DNA of 49,338 nucleotides, taken from the NCBI RefSeq assembly GCF_004349355.1, contig NZ_SMFK01000022.1, positions 1 through 49,338 on the forward strand, in the 5' to 3' direction. Of this stretch, positions 27,201 through 36,533 are shown one piece after another. The notes under the pieces are model-generated. The model had not been told where the DNA came from, made no database searches, and saw nothing but the letters and a program-made list of their open reading frames with translations. The number at the start of each line of letters is the position of its first letter. Position 1 is the first letter of the stretch. This stretch comes from Flavobacterium cellulosilyticum. Lineage in GTDB: Bacteria; Bacteroidota; Bacteroidia; Flavobacteriales; Flavobacteriaceae. Made by a program: the position numbers and the translations under genes.

Positions 27201-28261
27201 CTCGATCCATTATATGCAAATCCATTTACGACAAATAAATCTTCATCTCCATCAAGATCGAAATCTGAAAAAGAAACATCCCAAGCCCATCCTGACTTAT
27301 TAACCCCCAATTCAGTTGCAACATTTACAAATTTTTTGCCATCAGTATTGGCAAAAAGAGCATTTTCTTGTATTGCAGTTACAAATACATCAAAAAAACC
27401 GTCATTATTATAATCTCCAATGGCAATTCCCATATCATCTTTAGAACGTTCTAACCCAAAAGAACTTGACTGTTCTGTAAAACCAATACCTTTATTATTT
27501 ATATACAAATCATTAGTCTGGGATATATAATCATTTGTAATATATAAATCCATCCAACCATCATTATTAAAATCATAGGGAACACTTTGATAAGAGAGTT
27601 TATTGTTAACTCCTTCGAACAGATTACTTACATCAGAAAAAGTACCATCTCCGTTATTCTTATATAATCTATTATTACAAGTCTCTGACCAAACGGACAG
27701 GTACATATCAAGTAGCCCATCATTATTATAATCGAACCAAGTTGCTCCAGTATTTAAACAACCATTATGTTTTTGTAATCCAGCTTTTTCAGTTACTTCT
27801 ATAAAAGTTCCATTTTTTTCGTTATGAAAAAGTTGAACCTTAGAGGTATTCGTCAAGAATAAATCTGGAAAACCATCATTATCATAATCACCCCAAAAAC
27901 CACCTTGTTTAAATCCTGCCAAACCATCAAAAGTAGCAGCTTCTTCAGTTGATGGAAATAGATTAACTAAACCTGAATTATTAGTTACATCAGTAAAAGT
28001 ACCATCATTATTGTTTTTAAATAACCTGCTATGACTAGCTACAACACCATCTTCATCTTTTGCTTTTGCCACTACAAAAAGATCCAAATCATTATCACCA
28101 TCAAAATCAGCGACGGCAACACCATTATTTTTTTCTAAAACACCTAATCCTGCTAGAGTTTCTATTCTATCAAAAGTTTGCGCTTTGATGGAATTAGTAC
28201 CTATTCCCAAACTATAAATAGTTATTATAAAACAATATTTGAAAAATGATTTATTTAACAT
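24212..28261 (-). CDS. Secreted FG-GAP/ASPIC-UnbV + vanadium haloperoxidase fusion, T9SS
   Basis: This 1349-residue protein starts with a signal peptide (FFKYCFIITIYSLGIGTNSI). Residues about 40-430 hold repeated FG-GAP/VCBS calcium-binding blades such as VADFDGDNDLDLFVV and GDYDNDGFPDLFLTN, as in a beta-propeller. Residues about 440-510 are an ASPIC/UnbV domain (RDAIGAKVAIKTYKG). A cysteine-containing linker with YGCTNPTSCNYNSYA follows near 530. Residues about 650-1255 are a vanadium-dependent haloperoxidase of the PAP2 superfamily with all vanadate-binding motifs: KGWFDYIRP near 1055, ISGHS near 1162 and SRIWGGIHPPGDD near 1229. The last 75 residues (LKIFPNPVINKL, then LAKGVYLMTIF and a KK end) are a type A T9SS sorting domain. 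It would be exported to the cell surface and could oxidise halides with peroxide. It is the last gene of the glycan-utilisation cluster. Confidence 0.9.
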   Translation of the reverse strand: MLNKSFFKYCFIITIYSLGIGTNSIKAQTFDRIETLAGLGVLEKNNGVAVADFDGDNDLDLFVVAKAKDEDGVVASHSRLFKNNNDGTFTDVTNNSGLVNLFPSTEEAATFDGLAGFKQGGFWGDYDNDGFPDLFLTNTSKVQLFHNEKNGTFIEVTEKAGLQKHNGCLNTGATWFDYNNDGLLDMYLSVWSETCNNRLYKNNGDGTFSDVSNLFEGVNNKLSYQSVPYDFNNDGWMDLYITNDYISQTNDLYINNKGIGFTEQSSSFGLERSKDDMGIAIGDYNNDGFFDVFVTAIQENALFANTDGKKFVNVATELGVNKSGWAWDVSFSDFDLDGDEDLFVVNGFAYNGSSSDNNKYFENLYANGGNKFIDSSDKTKLGDLAVSVSEAVFDYDNDGDLDVLVTNNDKKSFFYENKITDFTNPKTDLHWLKVELQGTVSNRDAIGAKVAIKTYKGSLYRYYSGVGFLSQSLKPIHFGLGSENKIIELKITWPSGLVEIYQNIPVDKTIFVKEATGFEVLSIEPSKKVYGCTNPTSCNYNSYATISSGECMMLDSGIISGSQNAVFHSIQIYSYPLASNSTANWEVLGGQIVEGGIGGSIKVQWGTASQGVVLLTEINSKCFSEKIALNVNLTTEPVVVPELNLSVARLWNETLLAAIRKDYARPTVHARNLFHTSVAMYDAWAVFDNEAETYLLGKEVHGFNSLFNGFVPNEVKENSRKKAICYAVYRLLSFRFINSPDKIQTQKNFDSLMSKLGYDITITSTDYSLGDGADLGNYIAQTVIDYGLVDGSNEINQYKNIFYQPVNKALNLSSPDNTMFAIDPNRWQPLSFETFIDQSGNLIPGSTPSFLGPEWGNVFPFSLSENDKKEYTRLGNKYMVYHDPGIPPILNLKEKTKSSEAYKWGFSLVSKWSSHLDTKDGVVWDISPKSIGNIDSSKFPKNYAEYPNFYKENEGGDVGEGYSINPYTKQPYVEQKVLRGDYTRVLAEFWADGPNSETPPGHWFTILNYVSDSKILKKKFNGQGSILSNLEWDVKAYFVLGGAMHDCAISAWGIKGWFDYIRPISAIRYMANKGQSSDASLANYDIAGIPLERGHVEIVKENDPLVGANKEYLGEIKLYCWKGHDYVKDPKDDEAGVGWILARNWWPYQRPTFVTPPFAGYISGHSTYSRAGAEVMTLLTGDAFFPGGYGEFIARRNEFLVFEEGPSKDVKLQWATYRDASDQCSLSRIWGGIHPPGDDMPGRIIGEKIGKEVFDFSLQYFNGKINKILIDDSTLKIFPNPVINKLTIETNLEKSSKNIMLYDMHGKLILNKVFSDATFEINLESLAKGVYLMTIFNKEININRLILKK

Positions 28262-28330
28262 TTGAATCGTTCGCTTCCGTTAAACTTTATTAATTTTATA
28301 ATCCATAATTTAATTCGTTTTCTTAAACAT

Positions 28331-30334
28331 TTAAAATTCAATCACTTTTCTTTCTCCATTTACTAGAACTACTATATTCTTATCTAAAATTTTAATTTTT
28401 CTAATAGGCATCAATTCTCTATTGGTAAACTCTTTACCTGATTTTTTCCAAAGCATTACTGTTACATAAATATTTGATTTTTGATTTGGATCAAAATCAT
28501 GAGTCACATCAATCACGATACTATTTTCACTTTCTGGGTGTAAAAATTTCGAAGTAACAACTTCAGTTTTATCCCATCCCATAAGAGGAATCATAGCCAA
28601 TTGGTATTTCCCATTATCTATAATTGTTACCTGACGTCCATTTACTTTTCTGGTTTGATTAGTGATTTCTTTATCCAATTGCGGCAAAGCATAATTTCCT
28701 AATCGCATCGATACCGCTTCTGTACTACTATTTCGATCTATACGCAAAATACCATTTGGCAAAGGAATATCGGCCAAATTCATTCTTATATTTTCATTAG
28801 TTTCTAAAACCGCATCACGATAATAAATGCCATTTTCGAATTTTTTAAAGGTATAAAGTCTTAATGGCTCCCATTCTTGGCTTTTGTTTTTGAAAACATA
28901 ATTCATTGCTACTTCCCCGTTTACTCCATCGGCTTGCCAAGGAAACGCACTATTGTATGACAATCGATTATAATTTTCTGTTGATCGAAATCCCTGCCAA
29001 TCGTCTTTTTTCTTTTCATGACACCAAGCTCTAATTTCTGAAGCTCCAATTTCTGGATAATCTGTAATCAAGATTTTTGATTCTTCTTGAAAGTTATTAT
29101 AAACTTGGTCTTTTTTGAATTCGGTTTCCCAAGTTCCTTCATTTTCTTTGGCTGTCCAAAAAGGATTATCATCTGGCAATAATAGTCCCAGAAAAGCTTT
29201 TCCCATCCAATAAACACTTCCTCTACAACTATAAACTTGCACTGTAGGTTCAAATGCACCATAAAATCCTAATGTTGGTACATTATCTTTCATAAAATCT
29301 GGGTGAAGTAAAAATTGTTTTAAAACCCCAGATGAAATTCTTCGCAACCATCCATTATTAATTCTAGAATCCTTCTCTAATCCCATAAAAGGAAGGGGGG
29401 CAATGGAAGCAATCCGGTAACTATTACTACGTCCATACATGATCATTTCTCCATTACGACTAAACATTAAAGGATAATTGGCATTCAGATCTTTAAAATT
29501 ATTCCTGAATTTTGCTGCATATTCTGGGTAATATTTATTTCCAAAATACTCTGACCATAGTGCTCCATACAATTGATACCCCCACATACTATAATAATCA
29601 TAAGCGGGATTATCATTGTACCAACCTTCTCCTCTATAATCATCTAATGATTTTTGCAGATACTCTACTAATAATTTTTCATTCACTGCATAGCCTTGGT
29701 CTTTGAAAAAACTCAACACAAAAATGTTGAAAAACTTCCAATTAGAAGGTACTGTTGGTCCGTCTCCATAACTCAACATGGAATGCGCCAAAGCATCTTT
29801 TTGCTTCTGCGGCAATGGATTCCATAAGACTTCAGGATTTGTAAGTAATGAAATCGCAATAGCACCATATTCGACCAAATTTTGACTCGGCCCTCCATTT
29901 TTGGAACGAGGAACAATATAAGCAGGACTTTTTTGATCAATAAATTTAGCAAATTGATATCTATAATAATCAGCTACTTTTATATTATTAATCACTAAAT
30001 CAGGATTCGCTTTAAGTAATGGAGAAGCAATAAATAGAGTTCTGCTCAATCCTTCTAATTTTTCTGTAGGTGCTTTACTTTCATCTTGAGGATAACTTTT
30101 TCCAGGTTGTTTTGGAAATTGCATTGGATCATCTAAAGTATGGATATAACTAAAGGCTCCTTCTAATAAATAAAGAGCTGCGTCACTCCAATGTTGCTTC
30201 GTCATTCCTGTATAAGGACTTAACGCATAATCTGGATTGACAATTTTAAAAACGGCATTGGTATTTTCTTTTTGTTGCGAAAATAAAGAAAGGCTAAACA
30301 TAAACGTCAACAACAAAAAATTTAAATTCATCAT
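28331..30334 (-). CDS. DUF2264 family protein, putative glycoside hydrolase
   Basis: The 667-residue protein has a signal peptide (LNFLLLTFMFSLSLFSQQ) and is a DUF2264 protein throughout. It has an N-terminal alpha/alpha-toroid-like half with GGPSQNLVEYGAIAISLL, FKDQGYAVNEKLL and YYSMWGYQLYGALWSEYFG, and a C-terminal beta-sheet half. From memory, DUF2264 proteins overlap a CAZy family (GH154) with beta-glucuronidase activity in arabinogalactan degradation; this should be checked. It is 59 bp downstream of the GH2 gene and clearly part of the same cluster. No T9SS tail is present, so it is probably periplasmic. Confidence 0.85.
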   Translation of the reverse strand: MMNLNFLLLTFMFSLSLFSQQKENTNAVFKIVNPDYALSPYTGMTKQHWSDAALYLLEGAFSYIHTLDDPMQFPKQPGKSYPQDESKAPTEKLEGLSRTLFIASPLLKANPDLVINNIKVADYYRYQFAKFIDQKSPAYIVPRSKNGGPSQNLVEYGAIAISLLTNPEVLWNPLPQKQKDALAHSMLSYGDGPTVPSNWKFFNIFVLSFFKDQGYAVNEKLLVEYLQKSLDDYRGEGWYNDNPAYDYYSMWGYQLYGALWSEYFGNKYYPEYAAKFRNNFKDLNANYPLMFSRNGEMIMYGRSNSYRIASIAPLPFMGLEKDSRINNGWLRRISSGVLKQFLLHPDFMKDNVPTLGFYGAFEPTVQVYSCRGSVYWMGKAFLGLLLPDDNPFWTAKENEGTWETEFKKDQVYNNFQEESKILITDYPEIGASEIRAWCHEKKKDDWQGFRSTENYNRLSYNSAFPWQADGVNGEVAMNYVFKNKSQEWEPLRLYTFKKFENGIYYRDAVLETNENIRMNLADIPLPNGILRIDRNSSTEAVSMRLGNYALPQLDKEITNQTRKVNGRQVTIIDNGKYQLAMIPLMGWDKTEVVTSKFLHPESENSIVIDVTHDFDPNQKSNIYVTVMLWKKSGKEFTNRELMPIRKIKILDKNIVVLVNGERKVIEF

Positions 30335-30393
30335 AACTTCTAAAATTTATTTTATTTATAATTTGTTCTACAAAAACTCGTTTTGTATAATCT

Positions 30394-32856
30394 TTATTTT
30401 ATTGATTCAATGGTAACGATACCCGCAGACAATCCTTCTGAATTTGCACCAATAGTAATGGATCCGGTTTCTTTAGTACTTTTAACAATGATTAATGCTT
30501 TCCCTTTCCATGTTTTTCTTTTATTGGAAACATAAAGATCTGTATCTTTCAAATTAGCGTTATCTACCCCGACAATAATTCCCGGTCCTGAAACATTAAA
30601 TGTAAGTTGGTTTGCCGCATTAGGATTCAAATTCCCATTTTCGTCTGTAATTTCTATTGTTATAAAAGACAAATCCTGTCCATCAGCAGTTATTTCATTT
30701 CGATCAGCTGTCAATTTTATTTTAGATGCTTGTTGTGCTGTTTTCAACAAAACCGATTCTACTTCCTTATTATTTTCTATGCCTACCGCTTTTAATTCGC
30801 CACTAGCATAAGGAACTACAAAAGTGGCTTTAAACTCCTGAGCTATACATGTTTCTTTTTCGTCAATAACTTTATTATTTAGATAAAGTCTTACTTTAGG
30901 ATATTTTGAATATACTTCTACTTCTATATTTTTTCCTTCTAGTCCCGGCCAAGTCCAACTTTCCCAAGTAGGCCAAACTGCCCATAAAGTCAATTTAATT
31001 TCTCCGTTTTCCGGATTGGGTTCACGTACTGCCATATATAATTTTTCATTATTATTATACAACATACTTCGATAATGAGAAATGGGTTTTCTCCACCCTA
31101 TTAAATCTACATCACCACAATATGCACCATGCCAAGGATACAAATTGCCTTCCCAATGTTCACCAGTTGGTTTTCCTGGATACACATAACGGCCAATACC
31201 AGATTCGCCTAAATAATCCATCGCTGTCCACACAAAATCACCGATGATATAATTGTATTTTTGAACCAGATTCCAATTCGAAAAGGCATCTTTAGGATAA
31301 GATTCCGTTTGTACAATAATGCGCGAAGGCACTCTGGCATGATCGGATCTGGCATGATGCAACTGATAGTTATATCCTGCCACATCATGTGCCGCCATTA
31401 AAGGATCGAAAATTTCCCATGAATTATCCCAAGTAGTCATTGCTGATGTTACCGGGCGTGTTGGATCTATATTTCGCACAGCATTAGCCAGCATCTTTGC
31501 TGTTTCAACGGCTGCTGGTTCTTTCCTTTCGATAATTTCATTACCAATACTCCACATAATAATAGAAGGATGATTTCTATCACGCAAAACCATAGATTCC
31601 ACATCGTGCTTCCACCATTTGTCAAAAATACTGGCATAATCATAGTTTGTTTTCTTTTCTCTCCAACCATCAAAAGCTTCATCAATTACCAACACTCCCA
31701 ATCGATCGCAAGCATCTAAAAAAACTTCCGAAGGAGGATTATGCGAAGTTCTTAACGCATTGAATCCGGCAGCTTTTAACAATTCTACTTTTCTTACTTC
31801 AGCACGATCATAAGCTGCAACTCCCAAAGCTCCGTTATCATGATGCACGCAACCTCCGTTTAATTCTATCTTTTTTCCGTTCAACAAAAAGCCATTTTCA
31901 GCACTGAATTCGATTGTTCTGATTCCGAAATTTTTAGTAACAACATCAACTGGCAAACCACCATCCTTGATTTCTCCTCGTTTAATAATTTGCACTTCTG
32001 CCTTATAAAGATCTGGTGTTTCCGGCGACCATAATATTGGTTTTTCAACTTCTATTTTTTGAACAATTTCTTTTTCTTCACCAGCTTTTAAACTAACTCC
32101 CAATCCATTACCAGTACTCATTGAAATAGTATTAGAGCCATTCACTTTTTTAATAGAAATTGTTGTTGAAACGTCTATTATTTGCAAATTCTCTGTTTCA
32201 TTTTTCAGCATAGTCTTAACCTGAACCGAAGCTTTTTCATTAGTCACTTTTGGAGTCGTTATACTTACTCCCCAGTTTTTAATATGAATAGCATTTTTCA
32301 CTTTCAACCAAACATGACGATAAATTCCAGAACCGCTATACCATCTGCTGTTTTTTTGTTTCGAATTATCCACTTTAACAGCAATTATATTCTGTTTTCC
32401 AAATTTTAAATACGGTGTCAAATCATATTCGATAGAAGTATAGCCGTAAGGTTGCATACCTATTGACTTTCCATTAACAAAAACTTCAGCGTTCATATAA
32501 ACTCCTTCAAAATAAATAGACACTTTTTGGTCTTTCCACTCTTTTGGAACTTCAAAATTTTTCCTATACCATCCTATTCCCATTGGATAAAAGCCACCAT
32601 CACCTTCACTAGGGTTATTTTTTTCTGTTTTCCCTTCAATGCTCCAATCATGAGGTAAATCTAATTTTCTCCAAGAACTATCATCAAGGTTAATAGAACT
32701 ATTTTCTGATGAATCACCCAAAGTAAATTTCCAATCAAAATCAAAAAGCTGATTTCTGTCAGCGCTATTTGGTTTCTTTTCATTATTTCCAGCTATACCG
32801 ATTACAGTGAATAACATGAATAATACTATCCCTTTTATATCTTTAATCATCTTCAT
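30394..32856 (-). CDS. GH2-family glycosidase (beta-galactosidase-like)
   Basis: The 820-residue protein has an N-terminal signal segment (GIVLFMLFTVIGIAG), then a GH2 sugar-binding jelly roll (GFYPMGIGWYRKNFEVPKEW), an immunoglobulin-like domain, a TIM barrel, a DUF4982-type domain and a further C-terminal Ig-like domain (LTADRNEITADGQDLSFITI). The acid/base glutamate is in WSIGNEI near residue 437 and the nucleophile glutamate in VQTESYPKD near 517, so the site is intact. Another barrel landmark is ALRTSHNPPS. GH2 enzymes act as beta-galactosidases, beta-glucuronidases or beta-mannosidases; the layout favours galactosidase, but this is not certain. Separated by 17 bp from the upstream GH78 gene. 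Confidence 0.92.
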   Translation of the reverse strand: MKMIKDIKGIVLFMLFTVIGIAGNNEKKPNSADRNQLFDFDWKFTLGDSSENSSINLDDSSWRKLDLPHDWSIEGKTEKNNPSEGDGGFYPMGIGWYRKNFEVPKEWKDQKVSIYFEGVYMNAEVFVNGKSIGMQPYGYTSIEYDLTPYLKFGKQNIIAVKVDNSKQKNSRWYSGSGIYRHVWLKVKNAIHIKNWGVSITTPKVTNEKASVQVKTMLKNETENLQIIDVSTTISIKKVNGSNTISMSTGNGLGVSLKAGEEKEIVQKIEVEKPILWSPETPDLYKAEVQIIKRGEIKDGGLPVDVVTKNFGIRTIEFSAENGFLLNGKKIELNGGCVHHDNGALGVAAYDRAEVRKVELLKAAGFNALRTSHNPPSEVFLDACDRLGVLVIDEAFDGWREKKTNYDYASIFDKWWKHDVESMVLRDRNHPSIIMWSIGNEIIERKEPAAVETAKMLANAVRNIDPTRPVTSAMTTWDNSWEIFDPLMAAHDVAGYNYQLHHARSDHARVPSRIIVQTESYPKDAFSNWNLVQKYNYIIGDFVWTAMDYLGESGIGRYVYPGKPTGEHWEGNLYPWHGAYCGDVDLIGWRKPISHYRSMLYNNNEKLYMAVREPNPENGEIKLTLWAVWPTWESWTWPGLEGKNIEVEVYSKYPKVRLYLNNKVIDEKETCIAQEFKATFVVPYASGELKAVGIENNKEVESVLLKTAQQASKIKLTADRNEITADGQDLSFITIEITDENGNLNPNAANQLTFNVSGPGIIVGVDNANLKDTDLYVSNKRKTWKGKALIIVKSTKETGSITIGANSEGLSAGIVTIESIK

Positions 32857-32873
32857 ACTATTATTTGTTTTTA

Positions 32874-35800
32874 TTAATCACTAATAATTGTTTCAAAACT
32901 ATATTCACCCGATTCTAATTCAAAAACAGCCTTATTATTTTCTAATTTCAAAAATTTAATTCCGCTCTTTTTATCTTTTACAATTACATCACTTTCTTTT
33001 AAAGCTGGGAAATAAAGAGTTGCACTTGTATTTGCTGGTATAACAAAACGGAAATAATATTTGTCATTTTTTCTTTCCCAGCTACTTTCAATTCGTCCGT
33101 ACATAGAATCATAGTACCCTTTAGCAAATGTCATTTTTCCAGTAGTATCCGGTTCTGGTTGTAGAACAAATTGTTTAAACCCTGGCGAATTATCATCTCT
33201 TATAATTCCTAAAGAATAATTATACATCCATGCTCCTACTGCACCAAAAGCGTAATGATTAAAAGAATTCATATTATTATTCCCTCCAAATCCATCATCA
33301 TGAGTATATGAATTTAATCGTTCCCAAATAGTAGTAGCTCCTTGATTAATAGGATACAACCACGAAGGATACGATTTATTTTGTAGCAATTGGTAAGCAA
33401 CATTAGAATACCCATTATCCGATAGCGCCTTACTTATCCATGCAGTTCCAATAAACCCAGTCAATAGTGAATAGGGCGGACAAACAACACCTTGATCCGT
33501 TTTATTTTCTCTGGTTACAGCATTAACAAACTGCTTTAAAGCTAAATCTGCATTCTCTTTATTTAAAATATTAAACGCAAAAGGCAATACATACGACGTC
33601 TGTGAATCTATAATTTTTCCTCTAAAAATAGTTTTACCAGTTGATTTATCGATATATGTTGTATTGAAAAAATATTTTCGTTGCTTATAGTATTCTGAAA
33701 AAAGTTCTTGATCTTCTTTTTTATCTAATATAGTGGCAACCTTAGTCAAAATTTCTAAATCATAAATAAAATAGGACTCCCAAAACAGTGTTTTTTCATT
33801 CTTAGAATCTTCTAAACTCAACCAATCACCTAAAGAACCCCAAGTATTTCTTTCTTTTTCTTTAAAAACTCCTGTATTAGGATCAATATCAGCTATTAGA
33901 TAGTTCATGTACCTTTTCATAGCATCATAATGTTCCTCTAACAAACTTACATCTCCATATTGCAAATAATTTTCCCATGCAACAGTAATTCCAGCACTTC
34001 CCCACATCGTTTCTCCAAATCCTACACCTATTGGAGCTACATCTGGAAATCGCCCATCTTCCCTTTGTATGTCTCTCATGGCTAACATATGCCTTTTCAA
34101 AAACTGTTTAACATCGGATAAATGAACTGCAGTTCGAGAAAAAACCGAAATATCGCCACTCCATCCTAAACGTTCGTTGCGCTGAGGACAATCAGTAGGT
34201 ATGGATAAAAAATTTCCATACATAGACCACGTAATGTTCTCCCATAACTTATTTACCAAAGGATTGGAAGTTTCATAATGAGAAGACAATTGATGTATCG
34301 AACTTAATACGGTTCCTTGTACATTAGCTAACTGTAATGGTTTTTCTATGCCCGTTATTTCTACATAGCGGTATCCATGATATGTAAATCGCGGCATTAT
34401 AGTTTCATCGCCTCCTTTAGTTATATAAATGTCTTGCGACATGGCTGCCCTAATATTTTCGAGCATAAGCATGTCTTCATTTCCTTTGTATTCAGTTAAA
34501 TTAGGATACAAAACTTCGGCAAAACGCAATGCAATAGTTTTTCCTTTACCAATAGTATTAAACCTTATTTTTGGAACTCCAACCATATTTTGTCCCATAT
34601 CATACACAAATACACCTGGACGAACTTCTGTAACTGATTGAGCGGTTAATTCTTTAATTGGCTTAACCGTATTACCAAATTGCCCCACTAATTTAGCATC
34701 TGTAAAATTCTTGAAGTTGGGTAAATTAACTGTTCCTTTTAAGCTTACGAATCCATTTGTTCCTATGGTTACTGCTGAATGCCATTTTGATTCATTATAC
34801 TCTGAAGTACTCCAACCCTCAATTGCTTTTTCTTTTCTTGCATCATATACTTCGCCTTGAAAAAAACTCCCATATTTAACTGGGCCATCATTAAAATACT
34901 TCCATGTTTCAGGGTCACTCACCATAATCTTTTCACTCCCATCAGAATAAGTGACCACCAATTTGGCCAACAAAGATTGACGATCTCCAAAGAAATTCCA
35001 GTTTTCACCAGCGAATGTACTACCTCCACTCCACCAACCTTCTCCAAGAATTGCTCCCAATACATTATTCCCTTTTTGGATATATGGAGTTACATCAAAA
35101 GTTTGATACAAATGGGTTTTGTTATATTGTGTTAGCCCTGGATTAAAATAATCATCTCCTATTTTTTTGCCATTTAAATAAACATCATAAATACCACGTG
35201 CCGTGATATACAATCTAGCTTTACTTATTTTAGGAGAATCTACCTCAAATACGGTACGCAACATTGGCATGGAATTTCTACTTGGGTTGGCTAAAACAAA
35301 AGCTCCTTTATTTCCTCCCATTACTGTATAGCTATTATTTTCAATAGTTACTTCTTTAAATGACGAAAATATACTTGGAGAATTACTGTTTTCAGAAAAA
35401 ATCACATTCGAAGGACTTCGATAATTTTTAATTTCAATTTTTGAAAACTCTCCTTTTTCTCCCTTAGGCACTGAAAAACCTATATCGCCTACTAAAGGAA
35501 AAGCTATAAAATCACCTCCAGAACCTAACGGATTTAAATTAATATCGGCTACCAGATTTTCTCCTGCATGACCATTGATATATATTTTAGTGTTCCCTAA
35601 ACAAGATTCAACACTTATAGTATGAGCATCATACTTATTTACTTTATTAATAATAGTATTCGAAATAGAAAAATTTTTAAAAGGAGTATCTTTTATATCA
35701 TTTGGATGATAACCCACACGATAAATATTCAGTTTTGCATTTCCATCTGAATTCAAAGGTGAAATATCCAATTCGACCTGAATGTAACTATCTCCTTTTT

Positions 35801-36425
35801 TGTGCTCCAGTTTGTATTGATTTTTATTTTTATCCATTAAACGCTGATCATTAGCGCCATAAATTAAAGATAGTTTAGTCGATTGTGACTTTTTATCAAG
35901 CTGAACCGTACTATTAATAACAAAAACTGGAAGATATTGAGAATGCAAAACCATATCATTAGAATTCCCTCCAATCCATTTTGCTCCAGACCAAGCAGTT
36001 GTTTCTTTATCTGAATCTATATTAGTAACCATTTTGTCATTCATCAATCCTGTTTCGAACCATGCCTTAGTGGAGTACTTTTTCCCTGTTTGATCCCAAA
36101 CTGTTATCGTCCAATTGTACAGACTTGTGGGTTTATAGTTTTCGCCTTTATATTTAATATTAATGGATAATCCACTTTTAACTTTCCCAGTATTCCATAA
36201 CACATGCCCCTGATTATTTGTTACAATAATTTGATAGGCATTTTGAAAACACCCTCTATTTTTGTTTGATGATTCCATTTGCCAACTAAAGACAGGCTGA
36301 AACACATCAAGACCTATAGGACTTACTTCATTCTCCACTTTAAGATTACTAATTTGTATATCAGCACCAAAAAGCAATCTAGGCAAAGCAAAAAACAATA
36401 AGAAAATTAGTTTTAAGGACTTCAT
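32874..36425 (-). CDS. GH78-family alpha-L-rhamnosidase
   Basis: At 1183 residues this is a large GH78 enzyme that removes terminal alpha-L-rhamnose. A signal peptide (LKLIFLLFFALPRLLFGA) is followed by an Fn3-like domain (SNLKVENEVSPIGLDVFQP). A beta-sandwich insertion resembling a concanavalin/LamG fold spans about residues 170-340, then come the rhamnosidase N-terminal beta domain (ARLYITARGIYDVYLNGKKI), an (alpha/alpha)6 catalytic barrel and a C-terminal beta domain. The conserved catalytic-site segment is DCPQRNERLGWSGD near residue 745. Later landmarks are ATTIWERLNSY and FNHYAFGAVGAWMY. It has no T9SS tail and is probably periplasmic. It sits between GH43 and GH2 in one run of minus-strand genes. 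Confidence 0.93.
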   Translation of the reverse strand: MKSLKLIFLLFFALPRLLFGADIQISNLKVENEVSPIGLDVFQPVFSWQMESSNKNRGCFQNAYQIIVTNNQGHVLWNTGKVKSGLSINIKYKGENYKPTSLYNWTITVWDQTGKKYSTKAWFETGLMNDKMVTNIDSDKETTAWSGAKWIGGNSNDMVLHSQYLPVFVINSTVQLDKKSQSTKLSLIYGANDQRLMDKNKNQYKLEHKKGDSYIQVELDISPLNSDGNAKLNIYRVGYHPNDIKDTPFKNFSISNTIINKVNKYDAHTISVESCLGNTKIYINGHAGENLVADINLNPLGSGGDFIAFPLVGDIGFSVPKGEKGEFSKIEIKNYRSPSNVIFSENSNSPSIFSSFKEVTIENNSYTVMGGNKGAFVLANPSRNSMPMLRTVFEVDSPKISKARLYITARGIYDVYLNGKKIGDDYFNPGLTQYNKTHLYQTFDVTPYIQKGNNVLGAILGEGWWSGGSTFAGENWNFFGDRQSLLAKLVVTYSDGSEKIMVSDPETWKYFNDGPVKYGSFFQGEVYDARKEKAIEGWSTSEYNESKWHSAVTIGTNGFVSLKGTVNLPNFKNFTDAKLVGQFGNTVKPIKELTAQSVTEVRPGVFVYDMGQNMVGVPKIRFNTIGKGKTIALRFAEVLYPNLTEYKGNEDMLMLENIRAAMSQDIYITKGGDETIMPRFTYHGYRYVEITGIEKPLQLANVQGTVLSSIHQLSSHYETSNPLVNKLWENITWSMYGNFLSIPTDCPQRNERLGWSGDISVFSRTAVHLSDVKQFLKRHMLAMRDIQREDGRFPDVAPIGVGFGETMWGSAGITVAWENYLQYGDVSLLEEHYDAMKRYMNYLIADIDPNTGVFKEKERNTWGSLGDWLSLEDSKNEKTLFWESYFIYDLEILTKVATILDKKEDQELFSEYYKQRKYFFNTTYIDKSTGKTIFRGKIIDSQTSYVLPFAFNILNKENADLALKQFVNAVTRENKTDQGVVCPPYSLLTGFIGTAWISKALSDNGYSNVAYQLLQNKSYPSWLYPINQGATTIWERLNSYTHDDGFGGNNNMNSFNHYAFGAVGAWMYNYSLGIIRDDNSPGFKQFVLQPEPDTTGKMTFAKGYYDSMYGRIESSWERKNDKYYFRFVIPANTSATLYFPALKESDVIVKDKKSGIKFLKLENNKAVFELESGEYSFETIISD

Positions 36426-36533
36426 GTTTTTATTGGTTGATAAAATTTTTGTTTTTCTCTCATCTAATATATGGAAACCAACATATTAGCAGTTGACATT
36501 CCTGTGTATTTAAATACTTAAATTTACTTAATT

